Below, piece by piece: positions 34,890 to 44,772 of a stretch of 64,000 bases of DNA. The DNA is from Cognatishimia maritima (GTDB lineage Bacteria; Pseudomonadota; Alphaproteobacteria; Rhodobacterales; Rhodobacteraceae): the NCBI RefSeq assembly GCF_900129685.1, contig NZ_FQWM01000005.1, positions 69,501-133,500 on the forward strand, written 5' to 3'. The position numbers were made by a program, and so were the translations under genes. Numbering within the stretch: position 1 is the first letter of the stretch; every line of letters starts with the position of its first letter. The notes beneath the pieces are model-generated. The model was not told where the DNA came from and made no database searches. It was given only the letters and a program-made list of their open reading frames with translations.

Positions 34890-36062
34890 TTAGACACGCT
34901 CAATCGCAATTGCTGTGCCTTCGCCGCCGCCAATACAAATGGCCGCGACACCGCGTTTCAGCCCCCGCTTTTCAAGTGCGTTCAGAAGCGTCACCATGAT
35001 CCGCGCTCCAGACGCCCCAATCGGGTGGCCAAGCGCACAAGCGCCGCCGTTCACATTGACCACATCGCGGCTTAGGCCCATTTCATGCATGAAAGCCATC
35101 GGAACCACGGCAAAAGCTTCGTTGACTTCCCAGAGGTCAACATCCTCATTCGTCCAGCCGATACGCTCTAGCAGTTTTAGCGCGGCTGGCACCGGTGCTG
35201 TCGTAAAGAGGTTCGGTTCCTGCGCATGTGAGGCATGTCCGACGATGCGCGCGCGGATATTCAAACCACGGGCCTGTGCGGCCTCCTCCGACGCAAGAAC
35301 AAGCGCCGCCGCCCCATCCGAAATCGATGAGGAGTTCGCTGCGGTCACTGTTCCGTCCTTGCGGAAAGCAGGTTTCAACTGTGGGATTTTTTCAGGACGC
35401 GCCTTCGCGGGCTGTTCATCCTCTGAGATCACGATCTCACCCTTGCGCGTGTTAAGAGTGACCGGAGCGATTTCACCTTCGAACGCGCCCGATTTCTGTG
35501 CCTCTAACGCGTTGGACAGCGATTTCAGAGCGTATTCGTCCTGTGCGTCGCGGGTGAATTGGAAGGCTTCGGCGCAATCCTCGGCAAAGGTGCCCATCAG
35601 GCGGCCCTTGTCATAGGCGTCTTCCAGACCATCAAGGAACATGTGGTCGATCACTTGCTGATGGCCGATCCGCGCCCCATTGCGCATCTTGGGCAAAATA
35701 TAGGGCGCATTGGTCATGCTCTCCATGCCGCCTGCGATCATCACATCTGCATGGCCCAGCGCGATCTGATCAAAGCTCATCATCGCGGCTTTCATGCCAG
35801 ATCCACACATCTTGTTCAGCGTGGTTGCGGGCACTTCTTTGCCCAGACCGCCCGCAAACCCAGCTTGTCGCGCAGGCGCTTGCCCCTGCCCGGCGGGCAG
35901 GACGCAGCCCATCAGGACTTCATCAACGGTGGCAGCACCTGCGTTTTGCAAAGCGCCTTTGATGGCTGCGCCACCAAGGTCTGCGGCGGAAACGCCATCG
36001 AAATCCCCTTGAAAACCCCCCATTGGCGTTCTTGCAGCGCCAGCGATTACAACCGTCTTCAT
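34890..36062 (-). CDS. Acetyl-CoA C-acetyltransferase (thiolase)
   Basis: This 390-residue thiolase joins or splits acetyl-CoA and acyl-CoA units. The catalytic residues are C86 in NKMCGSGM, H346 in CALGHPIGASGARI and C376 in ICIGGGEG, all close to the Zoogloea biosynthetic thiolase positions. The ATG at 36062 follows a perfect GGAGGAAAG site; an in-frame ATG 12 bases upstream and a TTG at 36101 are less suitable. No phaB or beta-oxidation partner is adjacent, so its use in polyhydroxyalkanoate synthesis, fatty-acid degradation or ketone-body metabolism cannot be decided. It is divergent from the STAS gene. Confidence 0.95.
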   Translation of the reverse strand: MKTVVIAGAARTPMGGFQGDFDGVSAADLGGAAIKGALQNAGAATVDEVLMGCVLPAGQGQAPARQAGFAGGLGKEVPATTLNKMCGSGMKAAMMSFDQIALGHADVMIAGGMESMTNAPYILPKMRNGARIGHQQVIDHMFLDGLEDAYDKGRLMGTFAEDCAEAFQFTRDAQDEYALKSLSNALEAQKSGAFEGEIAPVTLNTRKGEIVISEDEQPAKARPEKIPQLKPAFRKDGTVTAANSSSISDGAAALVLASEEAAQARGLNIRARIVGHASHAQEPNLFTTAPVPAALKLLERIGWTNEDVDLWEVNEAFAVVPMAFMHEMGLSRDVVNVNGGACALGHPIGASGARIMVTLLNALEKRGLKRGVAAICIGGGEGTAIAIERV

Positions 36063-36248
36063 GCTTTCCTCCATTGCAGGTTCCTGAGGCAATTGGCCCA
36101 TTGTCGTCCATTCGCCTGTTGTTCAGTTGCCCTTCACCTAGTCAATCAAAGCCGCTCTGAAAACGGGTCTTCGCAACGACGCTGCGTCGCTTAGAATTTG
36201 GTAAGAATTCGATATTACGCTGCAATTGCGAAAATCGAAGGGCTTTTG

Positions 36249-36587
36249 ATGGAACTGCGATCTGAAATAAAACGCGGCGTACTTGTGATATCCGTCTGTG
36301 AAAATCGGATCGATGCCGCGGCTGCATTGCAGTTTAAGGATGGCATGCGCCGTGCGACTCAATCCGCACCGGACCGCGTGATCTTGGACCTCAGTGAGGT
36401 CAATTTCGTCGACTCCAGCGGCCTCGGCGCGATTGTTGGCGTGATGAAGCAACTTGCGCCAGACCGGACACTGGAAATCGCCTGCCTCTCGGCCACTGTC
36501 GCAAAGGTATTTGCCCTCACACGTATGGATAAGATTTTCACCCTACATGGCGACTTGGACGACGCATTTGCTGAGGCGCGGGCGTGA
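36249..36587 (+). CDS. STAS-domain anti-sigma factor antagonist
   Basis: This 112-residue protein is almost entirely a STAS domain of the SpoIIAA/RsbV type. The phosphorylatable serine lies in FVDSSGLGAIVG (S56 or S57). In such partner-switching systems the unphosphorylated protein sequesters an RsbW-like kinase and so frees a sigma factor or other target. The ATG at 36249 with GAAGGG is preferred to an upstream TTG at 36198. Its stop overlaps the following RsbW-like gene (GTGA), so the antagonist and its kinase are made as a pair. No sigma factor gene or PP2C phosphatase is found nearby. Confidence 0.92.
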   Translation: MELRSEIKRGVLVISVCENRIDAAAALQFKDGMRRATQSAPDRVILDLSEVNFVDSSGLGAIVGVMKQLAPDRTLEIACLSATVAKVFALTRMDKIFTLHGDLDDAFAEARA

Positions 36588-37063
36588 ACCGGGTCTCTGC
36601 CCGCGCTGGCACCGTGCCGCGCTCGGGTGAAATTTCATTCCGCAGCCCTAGTGGTGCGACGCTCAAGGACATGCGACACGCGGTCATGGCCATCATCGCA
36701 GAACTTCAATCGTCTGGCTTTAGGGATGACGAGATTTCAGATGCAGAGATCGTTTTGGGCGAACTGCTAAGCAATATCGTAAAGCATGCGCACCTTGGCA
36801 GGGCAAATGGTTGGTTTTTCATCCAGGTGCGATACAGCGACGACGCTTTGCTGGTAGAGTGTCACGACAACGGCTCCGCCATGCCACAACGCCGCGTCCC
36901 AGATGGACGATTTCCGAATACGGCACGGCCCACCAATATGTTGCCCGAAGGCGGTTGGGGATGGTGCCTCATTCGTGCGCTTTCCAATGACATTTGCTAC
37001 GAACGCAGCGCTAACGAAAATGTCACACGCCTTGTCCTGCCAATATTTCCCTCAGCCCATTGA
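36584..37063 (+). CDS. RsbW-like ATP-binding anti-sigma / serine kinase protein
   Basis: This 159-residue protein carries a GHKL HATPase_c domain like RsbW and SpoIIAB. Visible boxes are the N-box ELLSNIVKHAH, the G1-like ECHDNGSAM and the G2-like GGWGWCLIRAL. It should phosphorylate the STAS partner encoded just before it and bind a sigma factor or another effector. The start is a GTG at 36584 overlapping the STAS stop by four bases. The first 25 or so residues are basic and not part of the domain. The downstream target is not in this window, so the output of the switch is unknown. Confidence 0.88.
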   Translation: MNRVSARAGTVPRSGEISFRSPSGATLKDMRHAVMAIIAELQSSGFRDDEISDAEIVLGELLSNIVKHAHLGRANGWFFIQVRYSDDALLVECHDNGSAMPQRRVPDGRFPNTARPTNMLPEGGWGWCLIRALSNDICYERSANENVTRLVLPIFPSAH

Positions 37064-37111
37064 ATTTATATGAACACTGGCTACGATCCCTAGAAATTTC
37101 GGGGGAGCAGT

Positions 37112-38689
37112 ATGCGGGATTTTCAAACGCCGGGCCGATCTGCGGTCTTCGCGCAGAACGGTATGTGCGCGACGTCGCACCCATTGGCGGCGCAGGTTGC
37201 CATTGATATTCTGAAACGCGGTGGCAATGCGATGGACGCGGCCATCGCAGGTGCTGTGGTTCTGGGATTCTGTGAACCGCAGATGACCGGCATTGGCGGC
37301 GACTGTTTTGTTTTGATGTCACCTGCAGGTCAGGACAATGTCGTTGGCATGAACGCAAGTGGCACGGCCCCGCTTGGGGCACGTGCTGACCGCCTGCGCG
37401 CCCGTGGTGTCCAGCAGATCAAACACGACACGCCCGAAAGCATCACGATTCCTGCTGCCGTCGATGGGCTCTGCCAGATGTCGGAGAAATGGGGAAAATT
37501 GGGTCTGGACACGATCCTGCAGCCTGCAATCCACTATGCCGAAGAAGGCGTGCCCGTCGCGCCACGGGTCGCATCAGATTGGAAAGACGACTGTGGTCAC
37601 CTCAACGAGGCCGCGCGCAACTTCTATCTCTCTGATGGAAAGCCCTTGAAAACAGGCGACATCTTCCGCGCACCCCAACAGGCAGAGGTTTTGCGGCGCA
37701 TTGCAAAGCAGGGGCGCTCTGCATTCTATTCGGGTGAAGTGGCCGAAGACATGGTCGGCTCTCTGCGGGCCGCTGGCGGGGTGCACCAACTTGCGGACTT
37801 TGCAGCCCTAAAGGCGTTCGAAACCACGCCGATCAGTGGCAGCTACAAAGCGCATGATCTGCTCGAACATCCGCCCAACGGGCAGGGCGCAACCGCGCAT
37901 TTGATCCTGAACATCCTGTCGCATTTTGACCTCAGCACGATGGACCCATTTGGCGTCAAGCGGACGCATATCGAAGCAGAGGCCACCAAACTGGCCTATG
38001 ACACACGCAACCGGTTCCTGTCGGACCCGGATCACATGCGCAAACTGGATCATATGCTGTCGCTTGAAACCGCCTCAAAACTGGCGGCGCTGATTGACCC
38101 CAAACGCGCGATTGCCAACACCACATCTATTTCGGAATCGGTTCACAAAGACACTGTCTACATTACCGTGGTCGACAAAGACCGCATGTCGGTCTCGCTG
38201 ATCTATTCCATCTTCCACGGCTTTGGATCTGGTATCGCGAGCGAGAAATTTGGCATCCTGTTTCATAATCGCGGCTCTGGCTTTACTCTGACGCCGGGCC
38301 ACCCCAATGAATACGGACCCGGCAAGCGCCCGATGCATACGATTATTCCCGGCATGCTCGCCAAACAGGGGCGTGTTGTGATGCCGTTCGGGGTAATGGG
38401 AGGGGAGTATCAAGCGAATGGCCACGCGCGTCTTCTGACCAATATGCTTGACTACGGCATGAACCCGCAGGCGGCGATCGATGGACCACGTGCCTTTGCC
38501 TATGACGGCGTATTGAACCTAGAGCGTGGCCATGCCCCAGATGTTGCGCAGAGGCTTGCGGATATGGGCCACAAAATCGCAACGCCGGGGACGGCCATTG
38601 GCGGCGCACAGGCGATTTACCTGCACGAGTCGGGCGTTTTGGAAGGCGGATCAGACCCGCGCAAGGACGGATGCGCGCTGGGGTACTAA
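37112..38689 (+). CDS. ggt: Gamma-glutamyltransferase family protein without signal peptide
   Basis: This 525-residue Ntn-hydrolase precursor resembles gamma-glutamyltransferase, which cleaves itself to expose a catalytic threonine and then hydrolyses or transfers gamma-glutamyl groups of glutathione and related compounds. The conserved core is T348 in KDTVYITVVDKD, followed by SLIYSIFHGFGSGI; the N-terminal half has GMCATSHPLAAQVA and GIGGDCFVL. Unlike the classical periplasmic enzyme it has no signal peptide, so it is probably cytoplasmic and may act on other substrates, as several GGT-like acylases do. A GGGGGAG site precedes the ATG. It stands between the STAS/RsbW pair and hspQ. Confidence 0.85.
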   Translation: MRDFQTPGRSAVFAQNGMCATSHPLAAQVAIDILKRGGNAMDAAIAGAVVLGFCEPQMTGIGGDCFVLMSPAGQDNVVGMNASGTAPLGARADRLRARGVQQIKHDTPESITIPAAVDGLCQMSEKWGKLGLDTILQPAIHYAEEGVPVAPRVASDWKDDCGHLNEAARNFYLSDGKPLKTGDIFRAPQQAEVLRRIAKQGRSAFYSGEVAEDMVGSLRAAGGVHQLADFAALKAFETTPISGSYKAHDLLEHPPNGQGATAHLILNILSHFDLSTMDPFGVKRTHIEAEATKLAYDTRNRFLSDPDHMRKLDHMLSLETASKLAALIDPKRAIANTTSISESVHKDTVYITVVDKDRMSVSLIYSIFHGFGSGIASEKFGILFHNRGSGFTLTPGHPNEYGPGKRPMHTIIPGMLAKQGRVVMPFGVMGGEYQANGHARLLTNMLDYGMNPQAAIDGPRAFAYDGVLNLERGHAPDVAQRLADMGHKIATPGTAIGGAQAIYLHESGVLEGGSDPRKDGCALGY

Positions 38690-38699
38690 CCCCGCGCGC

Positions 38700-39026
38700 T
38701 TAGTTCATGTTGAAATGCAGCGGGTATTGGCCGTCTTGGAACGGACCAAAGAGATCGCCAATGTCTGGGTGGTCGACCGGCTCGCCAGAATAATCCGCAA
38801 CCAAATTCTGCTCGGACACATAAGCCACATAATAGCTTTGGTCGTTCTCAGCCAAAAGGTGATAGAACGGCTGGTCCTTGATTGGGCGGCTTTCTTCGGG
38901 AATAGCGTCGTACCATTCTTCGGTATTTGCGAATTCTGGGTCGACATCAAAGACCACACCGCGAAACGGATGCTTGCGGTGACGGACAACTTGTCCGAGG
39001 TGGTATTTCGCGTATGCGGTATTCAT
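38700..39026 (-). CDS. hspQ: Heat shock protein HspQ
   Basis: This 108-residue protein matches HspQ, a hemimethylated-DNA-binding-like small protein. In enteric bacteria it binds and modulates Lon protease and affects DnaA stability. Diagnostic parts are YHLGQVVRHRKHPFRGVVFDVD, DQPFYHLLAENDQSYYVAYVSEQNL and the final GPFQDGQYPLHFNMN-type tail. The ATG at 39026 with AGGGG is preferred over a GTG 21 bases upstream. It faces ggt tail to tail with only ten bases between. I looked for a sigma-32-type promoter upstream; a CTTGAAA is present but no convincing -10 follows. Confidence 0.92.
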   Translation of the reverse strand: MNTAYAKYHLGQVVRHRKHPFRGVVFDVDPEFANTEEWYDAIPEESRPIKDQPFYHLLAENDQSYYVAYVSEQNLVADYSGEPVDHPDIGDLFGPFQDGQYPLHFNMN

Positions 39027-39246
39027 AAATTCAGCCCCTACCGTCACAGAGTAACGCTTTCAAGGCCAATTTGTCCATTTTGGTGAGCACACTTTTCTGG
39101 AAACAGTTTGTGAACATAAAAGCTTAGCGGCGGATTTTGGCCTGTGCATATTGTGGAAATTCCCACAAGTTTCCTGTGAATGTGATTTCAAATTCGCGCT
39201 TATTTCGGTATGATAGGAAAAAAACAAAGACATAAGCGAGAGGCCC

Positions 39247-39834
39247 ATGAGCAGACACTTTCGCGCCTTGATTGTCCTTCTTCTGGTCGCCGCATGCGGT
39301 GGCGGTAACAATTCGGCGCCCCGAAACCTGAATGACGCGTGTTCGATTCTGAATCAGCGTCCGAAGTATGTCCGCGCCTTTAAGGCGACAGAGCGCCGTT
39401 GGGGCGTCCCGACCCACGTTCAAATGGCGATGATCTACCAAGAGAGCAAGTTCATCGCCAACGCGCGCACGCCGTTCCGCTATGTGCTGGGTGTCCTTCC
39501 CATGGGACGGCAAACCAGCGCCTACGGCTATGCGCAGGCCCTAGATGGCACGTGGGACGACTACCGCCGCGAGAATCGCCGCTACGGCGCTGATCGGGAC
39601 GATATCTTTGACGCCTCTGATTTCATGGGTTGGTACATGAACCAAACGCGCGAGAAGAACGGCATCTCCCTATATGACGCGCGCAATCAATACCTTGCCT
39701 ATCACGAGGGCCACACCGGCTTTGCCCGGGGCAGCTACCGCAGCAAACAATGGTTGCTGCGCGTCTCAAGCGAGGTCGCGTCTCGGTCCGACATGTATCA
39801 AAAGCAACTGGCAAGCTGCCGTCGATATCGGTGA
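39247..39834 (+). CDS. Lytic-transglycosylase-like (SLT-domain) lipoprotein
   Basis: This 195-residue predicted lipoprotein has lipobox LVAAC with C17 as the lipid attachment site. The mature part resembles a small soluble lytic transglycosylase domain: VPTHVQMAMIYQESKF places the putative catalytic glutamate at E66, and the SAYGYAQALDGTWDDY and YLAYHEGHTGFARGSY phrases follow. It would cleave glycan strands of peptidoglycan from the inner face of the outer membrane. The ATG at 39247 has a modest GAGAGG site. An intrinsic terminator follows the stop. Family membership is good; activity is inferred. Confidence 0.85.
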   Translation: MSRHFRALIVLLLVAACGGGNNSAPRNLNDACSILNQRPKYVRAFKATERRWGVPTHVQMAMIYQESKFIANARTPFRYVLGVLPMGRQTSAYGYAQALDGTWDDYRRENRRYGADRDDIFDASDFMGWYMNQTREKNGISLYDARNQYLAYHEGHTGFARGSYRSKQWLLRVSSEVASRSDMYQKQLASCRRYR

Positions 39835-39855
39835 ATGTAGCTTGAATGAACATAG

Positions 39856-39889
39856 CTGCCGGGTTGATCTCAACCCGGCAGTTTTGGTT
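39856..39889 (+). terminator. Intrinsic terminator after the SLT lipoprotein
   Basis: CTGCCGGGTTG (39856-39866) pairs with CAACCCGGCAG (39871-39881) around ATCT and is followed by TTTTGGTTT. It separates this gene from convergent lolA. Confidence 0.9.
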
Positions 39890-39897
39890 TCAGGGTG

Positions 39898-40515
39898 TCA
39901 GTTATCGTCACGCTGAGGCGCAATCTGATTTGTCATCCGCGTGATGTTGAACAGGCTATTGTCCAGCTCAACCGAACGATCCAGATCCCGCAACACAACG
40001 GTTGTCTCCGACCCGCCCTCGTCCTGAATCACCCATTGGCGCAGCTGGACCGGGTTGTCAGTGAAATGCAGTTCTATCGAACCGCGTTCTGGGTTCTTGG
40101 GGTCAAGCGCCGTCACCTTGGTTGTCGTACCATCGTAGGAATGCCCAACCACCATATCCCGCGCTTTCAGATCGACATTGCGTTCCAGAATGACCCACAG
40201 CGGAGTGCGCCGCAGTGGGTAGTTCTCTGGCGGTTCGTTGGATTTCTTGTCAAAAATCGCGATCTGGCCACCGCCCGCCATCACCAGCGCTGCCGCTGGT
40301 GGGTCATATTCAAACCGCGCGCGCCCCGGCCGCTTGATCATCAAGGTGCCGGTGGAAATTGAGTTGTCGTCGTTGACCTGTGTAAAGCTGGTCTGTGCCG
40401 CACCAATCCCGTTGAGATAGGCCGATATGTCATCAAGCGACAGCTTTTCAGCAGAGGCGGTGCCTGCCATTACGAGGATCAAACTCGGAGCGATCAAAGA
40501 GCGAAGTGTTTTCAT
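39898..40515 (-). CDS. lolA: Outer-membrane lipoprotein carrier protein
   Basis: LolA ferries lipoproteins through the periplasm from the LolCDE extractor to the outer membrane. The 205-residue protein has a signal peptide ending near TASA-E (residue 22) and the LolA-type beta-sheet cup, with TSFTQVNDDNSISTGTLMIKRPGRARFEYDPP and a later SIELHFTDNPVQLRQW region. The ATG at 40515 has no Shine-Dalgarno sequence; the preceding bases read CCTCCC, and a terminator-like hairpin lies only 18 bases upstream. Expression may therefore depend on read-through from ftsK or on an unusual start. The lolA-after-ftsK order is usual for this family of bacteria. Confidence 0.93.
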   Translation of the reverse strand: MKTLRSLIAPSLILVMAGTASAEKLSLDDISAYLNGIGAAQTSFTQVNDDNSISTGTLMIKRPGRARFEYDPPAAALVMAGGGQIAIFDKKSNEPPENYPLRRTPLWVILERNVDLKARDMVVGHSYDGTTTKVTALDPKNPERGSIELHFTDNPVQLRQWVIQDEGGSETTVVLRDLDRSVELDNSLFNITRMTNQIAPQRDDN

Positions 40516-40533
40516 AGGTTTTATGTAGGGAGG

Positions 40534-40561
40534 AAAAAAGGGCGGTTCCAGCCCGCCCTTT
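40534..40561 (-). terminator. Terminator-like hairpin between ftsK and lolA
   Basis: On the minus strand AAAGGGCGG and CCGCCCTTT form a 9-bp stem around a 7-base loop, followed by a T6 run (40534-40539). It is a good intrinsic terminator for ftsK, yet it ends 18 bases before the lolA start codon. Confidence 0.85.
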
Positions 40562-40594
40562 CAAAGAATTACCCATTCGGCCTAATTTTGCCGC

Positions 40595-43456
40595 TTATTG
40601 TTCTGGCACCAAGATTTCGCGTTTGCCAACGTGGTTTGCCGCGGACACGACGCCTTCGTCTTCCATCTGCTCCACCAGCTTCGCGGCCTTGTTGTAGCCA
40701 ATCGACAGTTTGCGCTGAATGTAAGACGTCGAACATTTGCGATCCTTGATTACAATCGCAACGGCCTGATCATAAAGCGCGTCTTCGCCGTTTGTGTTGC
40801 CACCTAGTCCAAGCACCGCGTCGATATTGTCGGCCTTCTCGTCAGCAGGGCCATCTAGGACACCGCCGACATATTCGGGCTCACCATAAGACTTCAGGTG
40901 ATTGACAATCTCTTCGACCTCTTCGTCGCTAACGAAGGGGCCGTGACAACGGGTGATCTTGGCCCCGCCCGCCATGTATAGCATGTCACCCATGCCCAAG
41001 AGCTGCTCTGCGCCCATCTCGCCAAGGATGGTGCGGCTGTCCACTTTGGAGGTCACTTGGAAGGAAATCCGGGTCGGGAAGTTCGCTTTGATGGTGCCGG
41101 TGATCACATCCACGGACGGACGTTGAGTCGCCATGATGATATGGATGCCTGACGCCCGCGCCATCTGCGCAAGACGCTGAATGCAAGCTTCGATCTCTTT
41201 GCCAGCGACCATCATCAGGTCGGCCATCTCGTCAACGACAACGACGATGTAGGGCATCTTCTCTGGAATGATCTCTTCGGTTTCAAAAACCGGTTCGCCG
41301 GTTTCATCGTCAAACCCGGTCTGGACAGTCCGGCTAAAGGTCTCACCCTTCGCAAGCGCATCGGCAACGCGGCTGTTGTAGCCGTCGATGTTGCGCACAC
41401 CCATTTTGGACATTTTGCGGTAGCGATCTTCCATCTCGCCCACGGTCCATTTCAGGGCCACAACCGCCTTTTTAGGGTCTGTAACCACAGGCGACAGAAG
41501 GTGCGGAATGCCGTCATAAACCGACAATTCCAGCATCTTCGGGTCGATCATGATCAGGCGGCATTCTTCTGGCGTCAGCTTATAAAGCAGCGACAGGATC
41601 ATTGTGTTGATCGCAACCGATTTACCCGAGCCGGTGGTCCCTGCAATTAGCAAGTGGGGCATCTTGGCCAGGTTTGCGACAATCGGATCACCACCGATGT
41701 CTTTACCCAATGCGAGCGGCAGTTTGCGGTTACCAGATTCATACTCGCGAGAGCTTAAGATTTCGCGGAAGGCCACCATCTCGCGCTTTTCGTTTGGCAG
41801 TTCGATACCAATCACGCTGCGCCCCGGGACGGTCGAAACACGGGCTGACAAGGCGCTCATCGAGCGCGCGATGTCGTCAGACAGGCCAATCACGCGGCTT
41901 GCTTTCAAGCCCGGCGCAGGTTCGAGTTCATACATGGTCACAACAGGACCCGGGCGGACCGAGACGATCTCGCCCTTCACGCCGTAGTCATCCAGCACGG
42001 TTTCCAGCATGCGCGCGTTTTCTTCCAAGGCCTCGTCGCTTAGGACGTGACGCTCGATGCTAGCGGGGCTGGAAAGAAGGCTGAGGGGTGGCAATTCAAA
42101 CTGCGCCGCACGCTCATCAAACGCCAGCTGTGGCTGGGCTTCTGCCTTCGCACGGGCTGATTGCTGAACCGGTTTGCGCGGCGGGTGCTGCACAACCTTG
42201 CGCGCTTCGACCGCTGGGATTTGCTGCGGTGCCTGCGGCATTGGCGCGATGATGTCTGCATCGTCCTCTGCTTCGATATAAGGCGCAACGTCATCGCTGG
42301 GCTGCGCGTATTCAGGCGCATGCGTCGGAACTGGTGCAGGCTCTGCCACAGGCGCGGCATGCGCTGCGGTCAAAGGCGGCTCTGCCCGAAGTGGCGACGC
42401 GCCGCTTGGTTGCACGACCAGCGGTTCGGGACCACGGCCCAAGCCCTTGGTCACCGGCGCGAGGTCTGGTGCGTAGGTGGGTTTGTTGCTGCGAATGCGG
42501 CTTTTGATGACATCGTTGATCTTAGCCTTGATGCGGTCATCGCCCGGCATACTGTCCAGATCATATTCAGCCTCTGACACAACCAATTCTGGCTCTGGCA
42601 TCGGCTCTGGGCGTTTGATCAGGCTGGGCACGCGCGACAGCAATCCGGGTTTCGGTTGCTCGTCCTGAATTGGAGCGGCTGCGGGCATTGGCTCGTCGTC
42701 GATCAGATCGGCATGCACGGCGTGTGACCAATCCTGTTGAGCGGTAGCCTGCGACCGGCGTTCGTTGCGACGCTCTTGCATGGCCTGTACTGCGCTGACG
42801 GCACCCGTAGCCCCGCGCCCCAGAAGATGCATGATGTTGGCATAGGTCACGATCACGCCGATCATCAGGAACCGAGCGATCCATGACAGTTCAGGACGTG
42901 TAAACCCGGTGACAAACAACATCAGCGCCAGAACGCCCAAACCCATCAGGAAGGACATGATCTTAAGGCCGATGACCGCGCCAACCGGCAGGATCGTCAG
43001 CAGCGCGCCCAGCGCCGTATCGCCAAAAAGCCCGCCAAGGCCAAAGGAATGGGTCCATTGCGCATTTGGCACCAAAGTCGCTGCATAGATTGAGCCCAAG
43101 GCCAAAACAATCGGTGCAAAGATGGCACGGCTGATGGCGCGTTCTTCTCCGCGGTGCAAGGCAAACCGGACGCCCCAAGCAAGCGCCACAATCGCGACAC
43201 CCCAGCTGCCCCAACCGATGATCATAAAGAGCGGTGCGGAGATCGACGCGCCTAAGCGGCCCATCCAGTTCTGCACCGGGGCATCTGTTACCGACATCCA
43301 GTTCGGATCTTCAGGCGTGTAAGACGCAATCATCGCCGCCGCCATAAGCCCGACGAGGATCAGCGCAATGCCGATCAACTCTTTGCCACGCTTTTCCAAT
43401 ATGGCCTGAGTGTTGCTGTCCAGAAGTGGATCGCGTCCACGTGCCTGATATGCCAT
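40595..43456 (-). CDS. ftsK: DNA translocase FtsK
   Basis: FtsK pumps chromosomal DNA at the division septum and directs dimer resolution at dif. The 953-residue protein has about four N-terminal membrane helices (residues about 20-190), a Pro/Ala-rich linker (about 230-440) and the C-terminal motor with Walker [10 protein letters not shown] (near residue 605) and Walker [12 protein letters not shown] winged-helix gamma domain ([20 protein letters not shown]) at the end recognises KOPS sequences. The linker is shorter than in E. coli, as usual for alphaproteobacteria. The ATG at 43456 is preferred to a GTG at 43492. It begins 16 bp after the aminotransferase stop. Confidence 0.97.
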   Translation of the reverse strand: MAYQARGRDPLLDSNTQAILEKRGKELIGIALILVGLMAAAMIASYTPEDPNWMSVTDAPVQNWMGRLGASISAPLFMIIGWGSWGVAIVALAWGVRFALHRGEERAISRAIFAPIVLALGSIYAATLVPNAQWTHSFGLGGLFGDTALGALLTILPVGAVIGLKIMSFLMGLGVLALMLFVTGFTRPELSWIARFLMIGVIVTYANIMHLLGRGATGAVSAVQAMQERRNERRSQATAQQDWSHAVHADLIDDEPMPAAAPIQDEQPKPGLLSRVPSLIKRPEPMPEPELVVSEAEYDLDSMPGDDRIKAKINDVIKSRIRSNKPTYAPDLAPVTKGLGRGPEPLVVQPSGASPLRAEPPLTAAHAAPVAEPAPVPTHAPEYAQPSDDVAPYIEAEDDADIIAPMPQAPQQIPAVEARKVVQHPPRKPVQQSARAKAEAQPQLAFDERAAQFELPPLSLLSSPASIERHVLSDEALEENARMLETVLDDYGVKGEIVSVRPGPVVTMYELEPAPGLKASRVIGLSDDIARSMSALSARVSTVPGRSVIGIELPNEKREMVAFREILSSREYESGNRKLPLALGKDIGGDPIVANLAKMPHLLIAGTTGSGKSVAINTMILSLLYKLTPEECRLIMIDPKMLELSVYDGIPHLLSPVVTDPKKAVVALKWTVGEMEDRYRKMSKMGVRNIDGYNSRVADALAKGETFSRTVQTGFDDETGEPVFETEEIIPEKMPYIVVVVDEMADLMMVAGKEIEACIQRLAQMARASGIHIIMATQRPSVDVITGTIKANFPTRISFQVTSKVDSRTILGEMGAEQLLGMGDMLYMAGGAKITRCHGPFVSDEEVEEIVNHLKSYGEPEYVGGVLDGPADEKADNIDAVLGLGGNTNGEDALYDQAVAIVIKDRKCSTSYIQRKLSIGYNKAAKLVEQMEDEGVVSAANHVGKREILVPEQ

Positions 43457-43472
43457 CTTTAACCCTCGATAC

Positions 43473-44651
43473 TTATTGGTAAAGGCAGTCACGCAGAGTG
43501 ATCAGCGCCGCCTTCACGTCGTTTTTTGGGGCCACCAAAGCGACCCGAATATATGGTTTTCCGGGGTTCTCCCCGTTTACGTCACGGCTGAGGTACGCGC
43601 CTGGCAGCACGCGCACCCCTGTCTCTTTCCAGAGCTTCAAGCCCGCAGCCTCCCCGTCTTCTGCGGGGAGCCATAAAAAGAACCCGGCCTGAGGTTTCAG
43701 GTAGCCCGGAACATCGGCAAAAATCTCGTCCGCGATGTCGAACTTCTCTGCATACAGGCGGCGGTTTTCTTCGACATGGGCCTCATCCGCCCAAACCTTT
43801 TCAGACGCGCGTTGCAGCGGTAGCGGCAGCGGTGCACCGGCATAGGCGCGCAGGCGTTTGATGTGTATCATGCTCTCAGGGCCAGCAGCCACAAACCCAG
43901 ACCGCAGTCCCGGCAGGTTGCTGCGCTTGCTGAGGCTGTGGAAAATCACAACACGCTCTGGATCAGCGCCCAAATCCTGCGCAACCCTAAGCGCGCCGTC
44001 AGGCTTCTGGTCGCGATAAATTTCCGAATAGCATTCGTCGGCAAAGACTTTGAAATCGTATTTCTCGGCCAGCTTAATCAGGTTTTCAAGGTAGTCGCGG
44101 CTGGCGATGGCCCCTTGCGGGTTGGATGGAGAACATACAAAGGCGATGGCGACGCGGTTCAGAACCTCTTCAGGCAGTTGCGTGTAATCGGGCATGAACC
44201 CATTGTCAGTCGTCGCTGCGCAGAAATAGGGTTGTGCATTCACCGAAATCGCACCGATCATATAGACCTGATAAAACGGGTTCGGCATCAGGACGATAGG
44301 CTGTTGGCCGTTTTTCGTTTCAGGACACAGCGCCATGGCGGCGTTGTAAAGCCCTTCACGCGTGCCATTCAGCGGCATGATTTGCGTGGCAGGGTCGACC
44401 TTTGCACCAAAACGGCGATCCAGCCAATCGGCGATAGCCGCCTGCAGTTCGGGGGTGCCGTCATTTGGCGGGTAGCTGTTAAAACCCGCAGCGTTTTCTG
44501 CAATAATATCAGTGACCCACGCCGGAAAGGCATGTTTCGGCTCTCCAATGGTCATATGGACCACTGGACCTCCGGGTTCGTGAGAATCCAGAAGGCTCCG
44601 CAGGCGCGGAAACGCATAAGCCGGAAGGTTCGAAAACCGCTCGGGAAACAT
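43473..44651 (-). CDS. Class I/II PLP aminotransferase (DapC-like)
   Basis: This 392-residue pyridoxal-phosphate aminotransferase has the cofactor lysine K242 in [14 protein letters not shown], the pyridine-nitrogen aspartate D205 in FADECYSE and the substrate-side N177 in SPSNPQGA. The overall sequence (FSYPPNDG-like [26 protein letters not shown]) resembles succinyldiaminopimelate or LL-diaminopimelate-type aminotransferases of the DapC group, so a role in lysine and peptidoglycan precursor synthesis is likely but not certain. It sits between an amidase and ftsK, all leftward. The ATG at 44651 is clear. The substrate cannot be fixed from motifs alone. Confidence 0.88.
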   Translation of the reverse strand: MFPERFSNLPAYAFPRLRSLLDSHEPGGPVVHMTIGEPKHAFPAWVTDIIAENAAGFNSYPPNDGTPELQAAIADWLDRRFGAKVDPATQIMPLNGTREGLYNAAMALCPETKNGQQPIVLMPNPFYQVYMIGAISVNAQPYFCAATTDNGFMPDYTQLPEEVLNRVAIAFVCSPSNPQGAIASRDYLENLIKLAEKYDFKVFADECYSEIYRDQKPDGALRVAQDLGADPERVVIFHSLSKRSNLPGLRSGFVAAGPESMIHIKRLRAYAGAPLPLPLQRASEKVWADEAHVEENRRLYAEKFDIADEIFADVPGYLKPQAGFFLWLPAEDGEAAGLKLWKETGVRVLPGAYLSRDVNGENPGKPYIRVALVAPKNDVKAALITLRDCLYQ

Positions 44652-44772
44652 CCAATACTGCCTCAGTTGTCGGGATCATTTACGCCCCGTTTGGGGATAA
44701 GTTACCCAATAGGGGCGCTTTCGTCCAGAAAAACCATGCGCTTGCAGGAAGTTGTGGCTTTTCAGCCAAGCC

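Noticed and set aside
39027-39110. Sigma-32-type promoter for hspQ
   Set aside because: A CTTGAAA is present on the minus strand but no acceptable -10 lies at the right distance.
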